Below are positions 8,652-16,604 of a stretch of DNA of 63,658 nt, in pieces. Position numbers and translations under genes: made by a program. Where the stretch lies: contig NZ_AWQS01000004.1 in the NCBI RefSeq assembly GCF_000576575.1, forward strand, positions 1 through 63,658. Reading direction: 5' to 3'. Position 1 is the first letter of the stretch. Each line of letters starts with the position of its first letter. The notes beneath the pieces are model-generated. The model did not search any database. It was not told the DNA's origin and worked only from the letters and a program-made list of their open reading frames with translations. This stretch comes from Intrasporangium chromatireducens Q5-1 (GTDB lineage: Bacteria > Actinomycetota > Actinomycetes > Actinomycetales > Dermatophilaceae).

Positions 8652-9398
8652 ATGAGTACGTCCAAGAGGTTGAAGGCCTTGGTCACGGGCGCCGCGCGCG
8701 AGGGCAGCATCGGCCAGGCGTTTGTGGCCAGGCTCGAGGCAGACGGCATGGAGGTCGTCACGCTCGACCGGGAGCCGGGGTGCACCTACCAGGCGGACAT
8801 CTCGCGGGACGAGCTGCCGGACTTATCCGACATCGACGTGTATGTCGCCAACGCCGGGTTGACCACGATGTTCGGGGCCGCCCACAGCATGAGTCTCGAG
8901 AAGTGGCAGAAGGACCTCGACGTCAACCTCACCGGCACCTTCCGCGTCCTGCAGGCCTGCCTGCCGGGGATGCGGGAGCGGCGCTTCGGGCGGATCGTCG
9001 TCATCTCGAGCACCGCAGGTACCCAAGGCATGCCCGCGCAGATCTCCTACAGCACGACGAAGGCCGGCCTGCTCGGCCTCGTCAAGACGGCAGCCGCCGA
9101 GAACGTCAGTTTGGGCATCACGGCCAACGCGGTGCTGCCGGGCATGACCGCCAGCTCAGGCATCCTGTCGATGCCACAGGACATCCAGGACGCTTGGCTG
9201 GCGACCATGCCCAACGGCTTCGTCGCCCCGGCCGAAATCGCCGACGCGGTGGCATTCTTCGCCTCGCCCACGGCCAAGAGCGTCACGGGCCAGGCCCTCA
9301 CCGTCGACGGGGGCGACGGGCTCAACACCCGTTCCGTCACCTCGTCCGTCACGCGCGCAGTTCCGGTCTCGCCGTCGACCAGTGGCCCCGGCCGCTGA
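8652..9398 (+). CDS. Short-chain dehydrogenase/reductase (FabG-like)
   Basis: A 248-residue classical SDR. It has a glycine-rich nucleotide loop (VTGAAREGSIGQAF), VANAG in place of NNAG, the Ser of VVISSTAG, and an intact catalytic YxxxK in SYSTTKAG. It likely oxidises or reduces a hydroxyacyl/ketoacyl-CoA. ATG 8652 follows AGGGAAG. It ends two bases before the quinone-reductase-like gene, which suggests a common transcript. The C-terminus carries a Ser/Thr-rich extension of about 20 residues beyond the usual family end. Confidence 0.8.
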   Translation: MSTSKRLKALVTGAAREGSIGQAFVARLEADGMEVVTLDREPGCTYQADISRDELPDLSDIDVYVANAGLTTMFGAAHSMSLEKWQKDLDVNLTGTFRVLQACLPGMRERRFGRIVVISSTAGTQGMPAQISYSTTKAGLLGLVKTAAAENVSLGITANAVLPGMTASSGILSMPQDIQDAWLATMPNGFVAPAEIADAVAFFASPTAKSVTGQALTVDGGDGLNTRSVTSSVTRAVPVSPSTSGPGR

Positions 9399-9399
9399 C

Positions 9400-10386
9400 G
9401 TGCGAGCTTTCGTCATCCCTGAACTGGCCGGACCGAGCGCGGGGGAACTGCGGGACGTACCGGAGCCGGACGGGGCGCACGAGTGGGCAGATGGCCAGCG
9501 GCTGCTCATCGACGTGCACGCCACCGGCGTGAGCTTCCCAGACTTGCTCCAGTCGCGTGGCGAGTACCAACATGGGCAGGCTCCCCCCTACGTCGCCGGG
9601 GGAGAGGTCGCGGGGGTCGTGCTCGAGGCGCCGTCAGGGTGTCGGTTCTCACCCGGAGACCGGGTGGCCAGCCTCACGCTCTGGGGAGGGCTGGCAGAAC
9701 GGGCCCTCGGTCAGCCCCGGTACACCGTCCGGCTGCCCGACGCGATGTCCTTCATCGAGGGCGCCGCTCTCGAGCTCAACTACGCAACCGCGTGGTTCGC
9801 GCTCTACCGAGTCGGACTGCGACCCGGCGAGACCGTGCTCGTGCACGGTGCTGGAGGAGGCGTCGGCACTGCGACGATCCAGGTCACCCAGGCGTTGGGC
9901 GGCACGCCCATCGCGGTCGTCTCCGACGACGCGAAGGAAAGGGTTGCCCGAGAGGCAGGCGCACGGCTGGTCATTCGACCGGCAGCCGGTTGGGTCGACG
10001 AGGTCAAGGCGCTCACCGATGGCCGCGGTGTCGACGTCGTCATCGACCCGGTCGGGGGAGAGCGGTTCGTCGACTCACTGCGATCCCTCGATGTGGGCGG
10101 CCGCCTTGGCGTGGTCGGATTCGCGGGGGGCGGCATACCGGAGGTGCGTGCGAACCGGCTCCTGCTCCGTGACCTGAGCGTCGTCGGGGTCGCCCTCGCT
10201 CCCTATGTGGGGCGTCACCCCGAGATCAGCGCGGTGCTCGCCTCGGCCCTCGAGGAGCTGTCCGCCACCGGCGCGATCCGGCCCGTCGTCGGGCACGTGC
10301 TTTCGCTGGACCGGGCCGCTGAGGCCCTTGCTCTCATCGACAGGCGCGCGGCGCTCGGCAAGGTCGTCGTGCAGGTCAAGACATGA
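9400..10386 (+). CDS. Zinc-free MDR oxidoreductase (NADPH:quinone reductase-like)
   Basis: A 328-residue medium-chain reductase without zinc-ligand cysteines. The Rossmann loop is VLVHGAGGGVGTATIQ; the N-terminal GroES-like domain has GVSFPDLLQSRGEYQ and YVAGGEVAGVV. Members reduce enones or quinones, or enoyl thioesters. It is a clear paralogue of the protein at 14984-15982. GTG 9400, directly after the TGA of the SDR, is chosen because VRAFVIPELAGP aligns with the start of that paralogue; GTG 9382 would overlap the SDR. A role in reducing an unsaturated ring acyl-CoA is possible but unproven. Confidence 0.8.
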   Translation: MRAFVIPELAGPSAGELRDVPEPDGAHEWADGQRLLIDVHATGVSFPDLLQSRGEYQHGQAPPYVAGGEVAGVVLEAPSGCRFSPGDRVASLTLWGGLAERALGQPRYTVRLPDAMSFIEGAALELNYATAWFALYRVGLRPGETVLVHGAGGGVGTATIQVTQALGGTPIAVVSDDAKERVAREAGARLVIRPAAGWVDEVKALTDGRGVDVVIDPVGGERFVDSLRSLDVGGRLGVVGFAGGGIPEVRANRLLLRDLSVVGVALAPYVGRHPEISAVLASALEELSATGAIRPVVGHVLSLDRAAEALALIDRRAALGKVVVQVKT

Positions 10387-10432
10387 GGGTCAAGCGGTGA
10401 AGGTCGAGTCATGACGGACAAGGAGTCATCGG

Positions 10433-11200
10433 GTGCTGGAGACTGACACGGACCGCGATGCACCGGCCGGCGACCGTCGCCGGCTGCGGGCGGACGGCAC
10501 CCACAACCTGCGTGACCTCGGTGGGCTAACGACGGTCGATGGGCGGCGCACCCGGGCAGGCCGGCTCTTCCGAAGCGAGTTCCTCGCCTCGCCGCGCATC
10601 CTCGCCGATCCACTGCTGCAGAGGATCGGCCTGCGCACCGTGGTCGACCTGCGCCGCCACGGCGAGACCGCGTTTGAACAGGTCGCCTGGGTTGACCGTG
10701 GCGTGGAGCTGCACCATGTCCCGCTACGGCTCGCTCAGGGCACCACGTGGCATGCGGGCTACCACCGCTACCTCGTCGACGGTCCGGACCGAGTGGTCGA
10801 GGCGGTGCGAACCCTCATGGACCCGGCCCGGCAGCCGGCGCTCTTCCACTGTGCAGCGGGCAAGGACCGGACCGGGGTCGTCGCGGCGCTGCTGCTGGAC
10901 GCCCTGGGAGTGACACGAGACGCGATTGTGGCTGACTACGCCCTGACCGCCCGTGGGATCGCCCCGATCATCGACCGCCTCGCCGACGCCGAGCCGTACC
11001 GAGCCCAGCTGGCCGGGACGACGGCCGACGACCACCAGCCCCGGGTCGAGGTCATGTCGGCCTTCCTCGGCTGGCTGGAGGGGAGCTGGGGTGGGGCGCG
11101 ACGATGGCTGCGCGTCCACGGTGTCACCTCCGCCGAGCTGCTGGCCTACGAGAGCGCCCTGCTCGAACCTGATCGAGCACTCAGGGAAAGGGACAGCTGA
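10433..11200 (+). CDS. Tyrosine/serine protein phosphatase family (Y_phosphatase3-type)
   Basis: A 255-residue protein with the Cx5R phosphatase signature HCAAGKDRTG (Cys140, Arg146) and the N-terminal NLRDLGG and GRLFRSE motifs of the bacterial LipA/IphP-like phosphatase group. It could dephosphorylate proteins or phosphoinositide-like lipids. GTG 10433 follows AAGGAG. The stop overlaps the ATG of the next ligase (TGATG), so the two are translationally coupled. A phosphatase coupled to an acyl-CoA ligase inside a catabolic operon is unusual. Confidence 0.8.
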   Translation: MLETDTDRDAPAGDRRRLRADGTHNLRDLGGLTTVDGRRTRAGRLFRSEFLASPRILADPLLQRIGLRTVVDLRRHGETAFEQVAWVDRGVELHHVPLRLAQGTTWHAGYHRYLVDGPDRVVEAVRTLMDPARQPALFHCAAGKDRTGVVAALLLDALGVTRDAIVADYALTARGIAPIIDRLADAEPYRAQLAGTTADDHQPRVEVMSAFLGWLEGSWGGARRWLRVHGVTSAELLAYESALLEPDRALRERDS

Positions 11201-12750
11201 TGCAGACACTCACCTCCATGTTCACGAGCACCGCCGCCGCATACCCCGACCGTCCCTTCTTCGTCACCGCGGATCAGTCCGTGACCTACGCGGAGTTCGA
11301 GCAGCAGACAGGCGAGCTGGCTGCCAACGGGTTGACCGAAGGCCAGCCGGTCGGGATCCTCCTGCCCAGCGGCCTCGAACTCGCGCTGACCTACTGGGCG
11401 GCGCAGCGGATCGGTGCCGTCGCCATCCCGCTCAACCCGATGTTCCGGGCCCCCGAGATCGCCGCCGCCGCCTCGCTCACCCGCCTGCAGATCCTGGTCA
11501 CCGACTCCGCGGGCAGGGCCGAGGTCGGCCGCATTGACGGGGCCGCCCCCGACACCGTCCTGGTCTGGTCAGGGCCCGACGGTGGGCCCGACTCCGTCGA
11601 GGCGCTGCTGAAGAGGTCGACGACGTCATACGACCCGGCGTCGCGCCGACCGGACGACCCGGTCTGCATGTTCTTCACCTCGGGGACGACCGGTCGGCCC
11701 AAGGCCGTCGTCCAGACCCAGCTCGGCCAACAGAGCGCTCTCACGGCGATGTTCGTCCACAACCGGCTGCGCTACGGCTCGGATGTGGTCCTCAACGTCA
11801 TGCCGCTGTTCAACAACTTCGGTGCGAGCGGCATCATGAATACCTGCGTGTTCGCCGGGGCCACGATGGTCCTGCTCTCGCGGTGGGACGTGGCTGTCGC
11901 CCTTGACCTCATCACCCGGCACCGCGTCACGATGCTGCTCGGGACACCGACCATCTATGTCGACATGTGCGAGCAGTACGACCCCTCGCGTCACGACCTC
12001 TCCCAGGTCCGGACCGCCATCACCGCAGGTGCGGCGGCCCCGCCTGCGCTGATCGAACGATTCCACGCGATCACCGGGGTGTGGCTGAGCCAGATCTACG
12101 GGGCCACCGAGACGTCAGGGATCGTCATCGTCGAGCCCCACCAGGGTCGGCCAAGGCCCGGCTCGATCGGGCAGGTCGTCGGCAGCGCTGTCGTGCGGAT
12201 CCTCGATGACGACGGCAAGCTGGTACCGGTCGGCCAGCCCGGCGAGATCGTCATCAGCGGCGACATCATGAGCCCCGGCTACTTCGAGGACCCCGAAGCG
12301 CAGGACGCGCACACACTCCAAGGTTGGCGCAGCGGTGACATCGGCTACGTCGACGAGGGCGGCTACTACTTCCTCGTCGACCGCAAGAAGGACATGGTCA
12401 TCTGCGGCGGCAACAACATCTACCCGGCCGAGGTGGAAGCGGTCATCGCCGGTCACCCCGCAGTGGTGGCGTGTGCCGTGGTCGGTGTCCCGGGTGAGCG
12501 GCGGGGGGAGATCCCGGTGGCGGTCGTCGTGCCGCGACGCGGTGGACACCTCGGCGCCGATTCGGTGACCGACTACTGCCGAGAGCGGATCGCGGCCTAC
12601 AAGGTGCCCAGAGCGGTGTACACCTCACGAGCCCTGCCGTTAGGCCCGACCGGGAAGGTGCTCAAGGCCGAGCTGCGGAACCAGGTGATCGCGGGTCTCG
12701 TGTCTGAGGCGACTACCGGCGACGGATCACAGAACGGGGAAACGGCATGA
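11200..12750 (+). CDS. AMP-forming acyl-CoA ligase (fatty/aryl acid type)
   Basis: A 516-residue ANL ligase with FFTSGTTGRPKAVV near 155, YGATETSG near 295, GWRSGDIGYVDEGG near 375, DRKKDMVICGGNNIYP near 392 and the C-terminal lysine in GPTGKVLK. The overall look is that of FadD/menE-like medium-chain or aryl acid ligases; it differs from the AliA-like pair in this window. It starts within the stop of the phosphatase gene and overlaps a MaoC-like remnant at its 3' end. The substrate cannot be read from the sequence. Confidence 0.85.
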   Translation: MQTLTSMFTSTAAAYPDRPFFVTADQSVTYAEFEQQTGELAANGLTEGQPVGILLPSGLELALTYWAAQRIGAVAIPLNPMFRAPEIAAAASLTRLQILVTDSAGRAEVGRIDGAAPDTVLVWSGPDGGPDSVEALLKRSTTSYDPASRRPDDPVCMFFTSGTTGRPKAVVQTQLGQQSALTAMFVHNRLRYGSDVVLNVMPLFNNFGASGIMNTCVFAGATMVLLSRWDVAVALDLITRHRVTMLLGTPTIYVDMCEQYDPSRHDLSQVRTAITAGAAAPPALIERFHAITGVWLSQIYGATETSGIVIVEPHQGRPRPGSIGQVVGSAVVRILDDDGKLVPVGQPGEIVISGDIMSPGYFEDPEAQDAHTLQGWRSGDIGYVDEGGYYFLVDRKKDMVICGGNNIYPAEVEAVIAGHPAVVACAVVGVPGERRGEIPVAVVVPRRGGHLGADSVTDYCRERIAAYKVPRAVYTSRALPLGPTGKVLKAELRNQVIAGLVSEATTGDGSQNGETA

Positions 12751-12908
12751 TCACCCCGAACGCGCAGCACGCGGGCTGCTTGGCGGGCGGCCGGACCATC
12801 GCCCAGGGGTTCTTGACGTTCTCGCTGATCCCCAGCACACGCTCGTCGCCGAGCAGGTCAACGGTGTCGGTGGCGCGTCGGCGCACGGCGATCCTGATTC
12901 ATGGGTGA
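12747..12908 (+). pseudogene. Possible remnant of a MaoC-type enoyl-CoA hydratase
   Basis: A 53-codon frame beginning with an ATGA overlap to the ligase stop. GGRTIAQGFLTFSLIPS matches the MaoC helix pattern (TIAHGFLTLSLL), but the N-terminal Asp/His region is missing and the reading frame after it becomes arginine-rich nonsense. It looks like a gene internally deleted after the ligase. The minus strand also shows some protein-like sequence here, so the call is tentative. Confidence 0.35.
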
Positions 12909-12958
12909 CTGGGACGATTGAGCGACGGTACTCGAGGGCACCTCGACGGCGGGTGTCC

Positions 12959-13747
12959 TCAGTTGATCAGGACGCCGCCGTCGACCGGCAGGCTCACTCC
13001 TGTGATGTAGCCGGCGGCGTCGCTCGCGAGGAAGACCGCCGTGGCGGCGATGTCCGTCGGGTCGCCGATGCGCCCGATCGGGATGCGGGCCGCGACGACC
13101 TTGGCCTTGTAGTTCTCGCTGTAGTGGGCCGTCGCTTCCGAGGGGAAGACGCCGGGGAGGATCGCGTTGACGCGGATCCCTCGGGGACCGAGCTGTGCCG
13201 CGAGGTCGCGGGTGAGCCCCAGGATGGCGGCCTTGCTCGCGCTGTAGGCCGCAGCCGGCATCTTTGCCGTCGTCAGCGCCATGACGCTGGAGATGTTGAT
13301 GATGGAGCTGCCCGGCTCCATGACCCTGGCGCAGGCCTGGACCATCCAGTAGGACCCGTTGAGGTTGAGGTCGACGATCGCGCGGAAGTGCTCCGGTGGG
13401 TCCTCGGTCACGAGGTGGTACTCGCCCCCACTGCCGGCGTTGTTGACTAGGACGTCGACCCGTCCGAACCCGTCCATTGCCGCAGCGACGAGTGCGTCGC
13501 AGTCCTCGATGTGCGTGACGTCGGTCTCCATCGCGATCGCCTCCCCACCGGCCGCCTCGACGAGCGCCACCGTCTCCTTCAGACGTTCCCCGCGACGTGC
13601 CCCGAGCACCACCTTGGCACCGGCTTGCGTCATGCCGAGGGCGTAGGCTACCCCGAGACCCGAGGATGCGCCCGTGATCACGACCACCTTCCCGGCAAGC
13701 GAGAAACGGTCTGGAACTGCCTTCCCCGCAGCGGCATCGAGCGTCAT
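12959..13747 (-). CDS. Short-chain dehydrogenase/reductase
   Basis: A 262-residue classical SDR with VVITGASSGLGVAYALG, NNAGSGGEYH, NISSVMA, intact YSASK active site and YITGVSLPVDGG end. It probably acts on a 3-hydroxyacyl-CoA or ring alcohol. ATG 13747 starts the conserved part; the frame continues 28 codons upstream without SDR features. It is divergent from the kinase-like gene at 13872. No GntR-type box of good quality is seen between them; TGGTGTAACAG at 13754 is a poor match. Confidence 0.8.
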   Translation of the reverse strand: MTLDAAAGKAVPDRFSLAGKVVVITGASSGLGVAYALGMTQAGAKVVLGARRGERLKETVALVEAAGGEAIAMETDVTHIEDCDALVAAAMDGFGRVDVLVNNAGSGGEYHLVTEDPPEHFRAIVDLNLNGSYWMVQACARVMEPGSSIINISSVMALTTAKMPAAAYSASKAAILGLTRDLAAQLGPRGIRVNAILPGVFPSEATAHYSENYKAKVVAARIPIGRIGDPTDIAATAVFLASDAAGYITGVSLPVDGGVLIN

Positions 13748-13871
13748 GGATCTGGTGTAACAGTGGTCTCGTCGACGGGGCAGCGCCGTGACGGGTTCAC
13801 GCTGTGCACATCTCCACTCCGCGACCCGCATCGCATTGCGTTCGCGACGTCCCGACCGGACAGTTGAGCAC

Positions 13872-14918
13872 GTGAGGAAGCTGGATCGAGACGTCTTGTT
13901 GGCCAGGCTGACGACCGCCGCAGACCGCCGCTGGCCGGGAGCTCAGGTGTGTGGCCTTCGACGGTTCCCCGGCGGTGTGTCGAGCCTGACCTATGCCACC
14001 AAGCTGGTGCGCCCGGGACAATCCGACATGCAGGTCGTCGTCAAGGTGGCCCCGGTGGGTCTCGAGCCCGTCAAGAACCGCGACGTCCTCCGACAGGCGC
14101 GGGTGATCCGGTTGCTCGGTGGGCAGGACGGCATCAGAGTGCCCGGTGTCCTCCTCGAGGACCACGGTGCGCCGCCGCTCTTCGTCATGGAGCTGGTCGC
14201 CGGCGACTCCTACGAGCCGCTTCTCGATGTCACGGAAGATCCCCCGGCCCCCGACGTCGTCGACACGCGAGCCCGCTCGGCCGCCCGGATGCTGGCGCGG
14301 ATGCAGAACATCACGCCTGCCCAGCTGGGCGTCGGGGACGAGCCGGTCACCTCCATCCAGGAGGAGCTCGACCGCTGGGCGCGCTTGTTCAGCACGGTCG
14401 ACGACGACATCTGTCCGGGCCACGCCGAGCTGCACGCGCGCCTGACAGCGACGCGGCCGGACCCTGTCGAGCCGACCCTGCTGCACGGCGACTACCGCCT
14501 CGCGAACATGCTCTTCGACGGCAGCGAGCTCACCGCCATCATCGACTGGGAGATCTGGTCGACCGGCGACCCCCGCAGCGACCTGGCGTGGCTGCTCATG
14601 CACACCGACCCGGCGCACTACTTCCGCCACCGGCGAGGCCCCCGCGACCTCGCAGCGGGCAGCGGTATGCCGCCCGCGCACGTCCTGCTCGACGAGTACC
14701 TCTCGCTCCGGCCCGGACACGTCCCTGACCTCGGCTGGTTCCTCGCCTCCTGCCACTACAAGACGGCCTCGACCATCGCCGTCTTCGTCAAGCGCAACCG
14801 CCGGCTCGCCGACCCCGACCCGCTCATCACGGTTGGGGGCGAGTCGCTGAGGGCGGTCATCGTCCGAGGCCACGAGATCATGGACGCCGTCGAGGCAGGC
14901 CGGGACTGGCTGTCCTGA
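13872..14918 (+). CDS. APH/ACAD10-type phosphotransferase family protein
   Basis: A 348-residue kinase-fold protein of the aminoglycoside phosphotransferase superfamily. The catalytic loop HGDYRLANMLFDG and the metal site IIDWEIWSTGDPRSDL are both intact, and LFVMELVAGDS is the hinge. In actinobacteria and mitochondria (ACAD10/11) such domains sit beside acyl-CoA dehydrogenases; ACAD10/11 kinases phosphorylate 4-hydroxyacyl-CoAs to allow elimination. A similar step would suit hydroxylated ring-opened acyl-CoAs here. GTG 13872 is chosen where sequence similarity seems to begin; GTG 13788 is possible. A paralogue lies at 46058. Confidence 0.75.
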   Translation: MRKLDRDVLLARLTTAADRRWPGAQVCGLRRFPGGVSSLTYATKLVRPGQSDMQVVVKVAPVGLEPVKNRDVLRQARVIRLLGGQDGIRVPGVLLEDHGAPPLFVMELVAGDSYEPLLDVTEDPPAPDVVDTRARSAARMLARMQNITPAQLGVGDEPVTSIQEELDRWARLFSTVDDDICPGHAELHARLTATRPDPVEPTLLHGDYRLANMLFDGSELTAIIDWEIWSTGDPRSDLAWLLMHTDPAHYFRHRRGPRDLAAGSGMPPAHVLLDEYLSLRPGHVPDLGWFLASCHYKTASTIAVFVKRNRRLADPDPLITVGGESLRAVIVRGHEIMDAVEAGRDWLS

Positions 14919-14927
14919 CGCAAGACC

Positions 14928-14973
14928 AAGCACGCGTATGCCGCTGAGCCGGCTCAGCGGCATACGCGTGCTT
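14928..14973. terminator. Perfect 46-bp palindrome between convergent genes (bidirectional terminator)
   Basis: Two 23-base arms (14928-14950 and 14951-14973) with no loop bases lie between the convergent kinase-like and quinone-reductase genes. The stem contains GTATGCCGCTGAGCC, the same core as the other terminators in this window. Confidence 0.8.
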
Positions 14974-14983
14974 CGCTTGTAGC

Positions 14984-15982
14984 TCAGCCCCTCTGCTCGG
15001 GGACGACCTCGATGACGACCTTGCCGATCGCGGAACGCTCCTCGAGCGAGCGCAGCGCGGCAGCCGACTGCTCCAACGGGAAGGTCGCGCCGACGAGCGG
15101 CTTGATCGCCCCGTCGGCAGCGAGCCTCTCCACGGCGTCGCGAACCATCCGGAGGGTGCCGGGGTACTCGGTCTCCATGTTGTCCATGGTGATGCCCGTG
15201 ACGGTGAGGTTGCGGTGGAGGAGACGGTTCACCTTGACGGTGGGGATCTCCCCACCCGTGAAGCCGATGACGATGAGTCGTCCGCCCTGCCGCAGGGCGC
15301 GCAACGAGTCGGTGAAGCGGTCGCCCCCGACCGGGTCGAGCACGACGTGGACGCCGCGCCCATCCGTCAGCGCGCGCACCTCCTCGAGCCAGGGCCCGTC
15401 GGACCGGACCACCTCGTCCGCGCCGCAGGCCCGCGCGGCGGCCTCCTTCGCGTCGCTCGACACGACGGCAATCGCCTTGGTCCCGAACGTCTTTGCCAGG
15501 TCGAGGGCAGCCGTCCCGACGCCTCCGGCGGCGCCCTGAACGAGGACCCACTCACCCGGCTGGACAGCCGCGCGGTACAAGGCGTACCAGGACGTCGCGT
15601 AGTTCATGTACAGGGCGGCGCCCTCCCTGAACGACATCGAGTCGGGCAGCTTGACGGTGTACTCGGGCAGGGCCAGGGCGCGTTCCGCCAGGCCCCCGTG
15701 CCAGATGATCCCCCCGACACGGTCGCCGTGCTCGAACCCCGACCCCTCGGGCGCCTCCAGGACGACGCCGGCGACCTCACTGCCCGCGATGTAGGGCGTA
15801 GCCACCCCGTTCTGGTAGAGCCCCCGCGTCTGCAGGGGGTCGATGAACGACAGACCGGCGGCGTGAACCTCCACCAGGAGGCGCTCGCCCTGCGCCCGGG
15901 GGTGGGCGCCGGTCGGTTCCGGAATGTCGCTCAGGACGGCGGCGTCCGGTCCGGTCAGCTCAGATACGACGATGGCCTTCAT
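14984..15982 (-). CDS. Zinc-free MDR oxidoreductase (NADPH:quinone reductase-like), paralogue
   Basis: A 332-residue medium-chain reductase, paralogous over its full length to the protein at 9400. The nucleotide loop is VLVQGAAGGVGTAALD; substrate-domain motifs are GLSFIDPLQTRGLYQ and YIAGSEVAGVV. No zinc-binding cysteines are evident. ATG 15982 follows GAGAGG. Fifteen bases separate its start from the end of the MaoC-type hydratase gene on the same strand, so the two likely form an operon. A reductase paired with a hydratase suggests a role in processing an enoyl-CoA. Confidence 0.8.
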   Translation of the reverse strand: MKAIVVSELTGPDAAVLSDIPEPTGAHPRAQGERLLVEVHAAGLSFIDPLQTRGLYQNGVATPYIAGSEVAGVVLEAPEGSGFEHGDRVGGIIWHGGLAERALALPEYTVKLPDSMSFREGAALYMNYATSWYALYRAAVQPGEWVLVQGAAGGVGTAALDLAKTFGTKAIAVVSSDAKEAAARACGADEVVRSDGPWLEEVRALTDGRGVHVVLDPVGGDRFTDSLRALRQGGRLIVIGFTGGEIPTVKVNRLLHRNLTVTGITMDNMETEYPGTLRMVRDAVERLAADGAIKPLVGATFPLEQSAAALRSLEERSAIGKVVIEVVPEQRG

Positions 15983-15997
15983 GACTATGCGCCTCTC

Positions 15998-16450
15998 TCA
16001 GTCGAAGTAGGCGACGACGGAGTCCGCCACGGCGGCGGGCTTCTCCTGGCCCTGGATCTCGAAGGTCTGCGTGATGGTGACGCGGTGCCCTCCAGGGATC
16101 GGATCGACCGCCTTGAGGGTCGCGGTCATCCGGATCCGCGAGTTCACCTTCACCGGGTTGAGGAAGCGGACCTTCTCGAAGCCGTAGTTGAGGCCCAGTG
16201 AGGGTCCGTCGAGCGAGTAGATCTCGTACAGGAACTTCGGTCCGAGCGACAACGTGTAGAGGCCGTGCGCGATGGTGCCGCCCAGCCCTGCCTGCCTGCC
16301 GCGGGCCTCGTCCAGGTGGATCTGCTCGAAGTCGTCGGTCGCGTCGGCGAAGGCGGTGATGCGGTCCTGGGTCACGTGGTGCCAGTCGCTCGTGCCGAGG
16401 TCCTGGCCCACCCGCTGCTCGAGCTCTGCGATGCCGTTCAGGGTCAACAT
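15998..16450 (-). CDS. MaoC-type (R)-specific enoyl-CoA hydratase
   Basis: A 150-residue single-hotdog hydratase 2. The catalytic Asp and His are in DDFEQIHLDEARG (residues 40 and 45), followed by the diagnostic GGTIAHGLYTLSLGP helix. Length and motif order match the NodN/MaoC branch, which adds water across the double bond of enoyl-CoA. ATG 16450 is the only start giving the normal family length. It is divergent from the acyl-CoA dehydrogenase at 16605, whose product it could hydrate. Confidence 0.85.
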   Translation of the reverse strand: MLTLNGIAELEQRVGQDLGTSDWHHVTQDRITAFADATDDFEQIHLDEARGRQAGLGGTIAHGLYTLSLGPKFLYEIYSLDGPSLGLNYGFEKVRFLNPVKVNSRIRMTATLKAVDPIPGGHRVTITQTFEIQGQEKPAAVADSVVAYFD

Positions 16451-16604
16451 GCGTCGATGAGACCACGCCGTCGCCGTGAGCGTCCCGTCGATGCCCCGGC
16501 GCGCTGGAGCAATCCACACCGCACTCCGGAGCGGTCGACCCGGAGCAGGGCCGATCCGACCTACCGTCCCCGGAGGAACCAGCACGTACAGGAAGGAAGG
16601 GCCC

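Noticed and set aside
13754-13764. TGGTGTAACAG as a further GntR-type box
   Set aside because: It lacks the GGTC core and the symmetrical ACC, so it was not counted in the regulon.
13797-15551. 584-codon minus-strand frame joining parts of several genes
   Set aside because: It crosses the palindromic terminator at 14928-14973 and is out of frame with the supported reductase gene.
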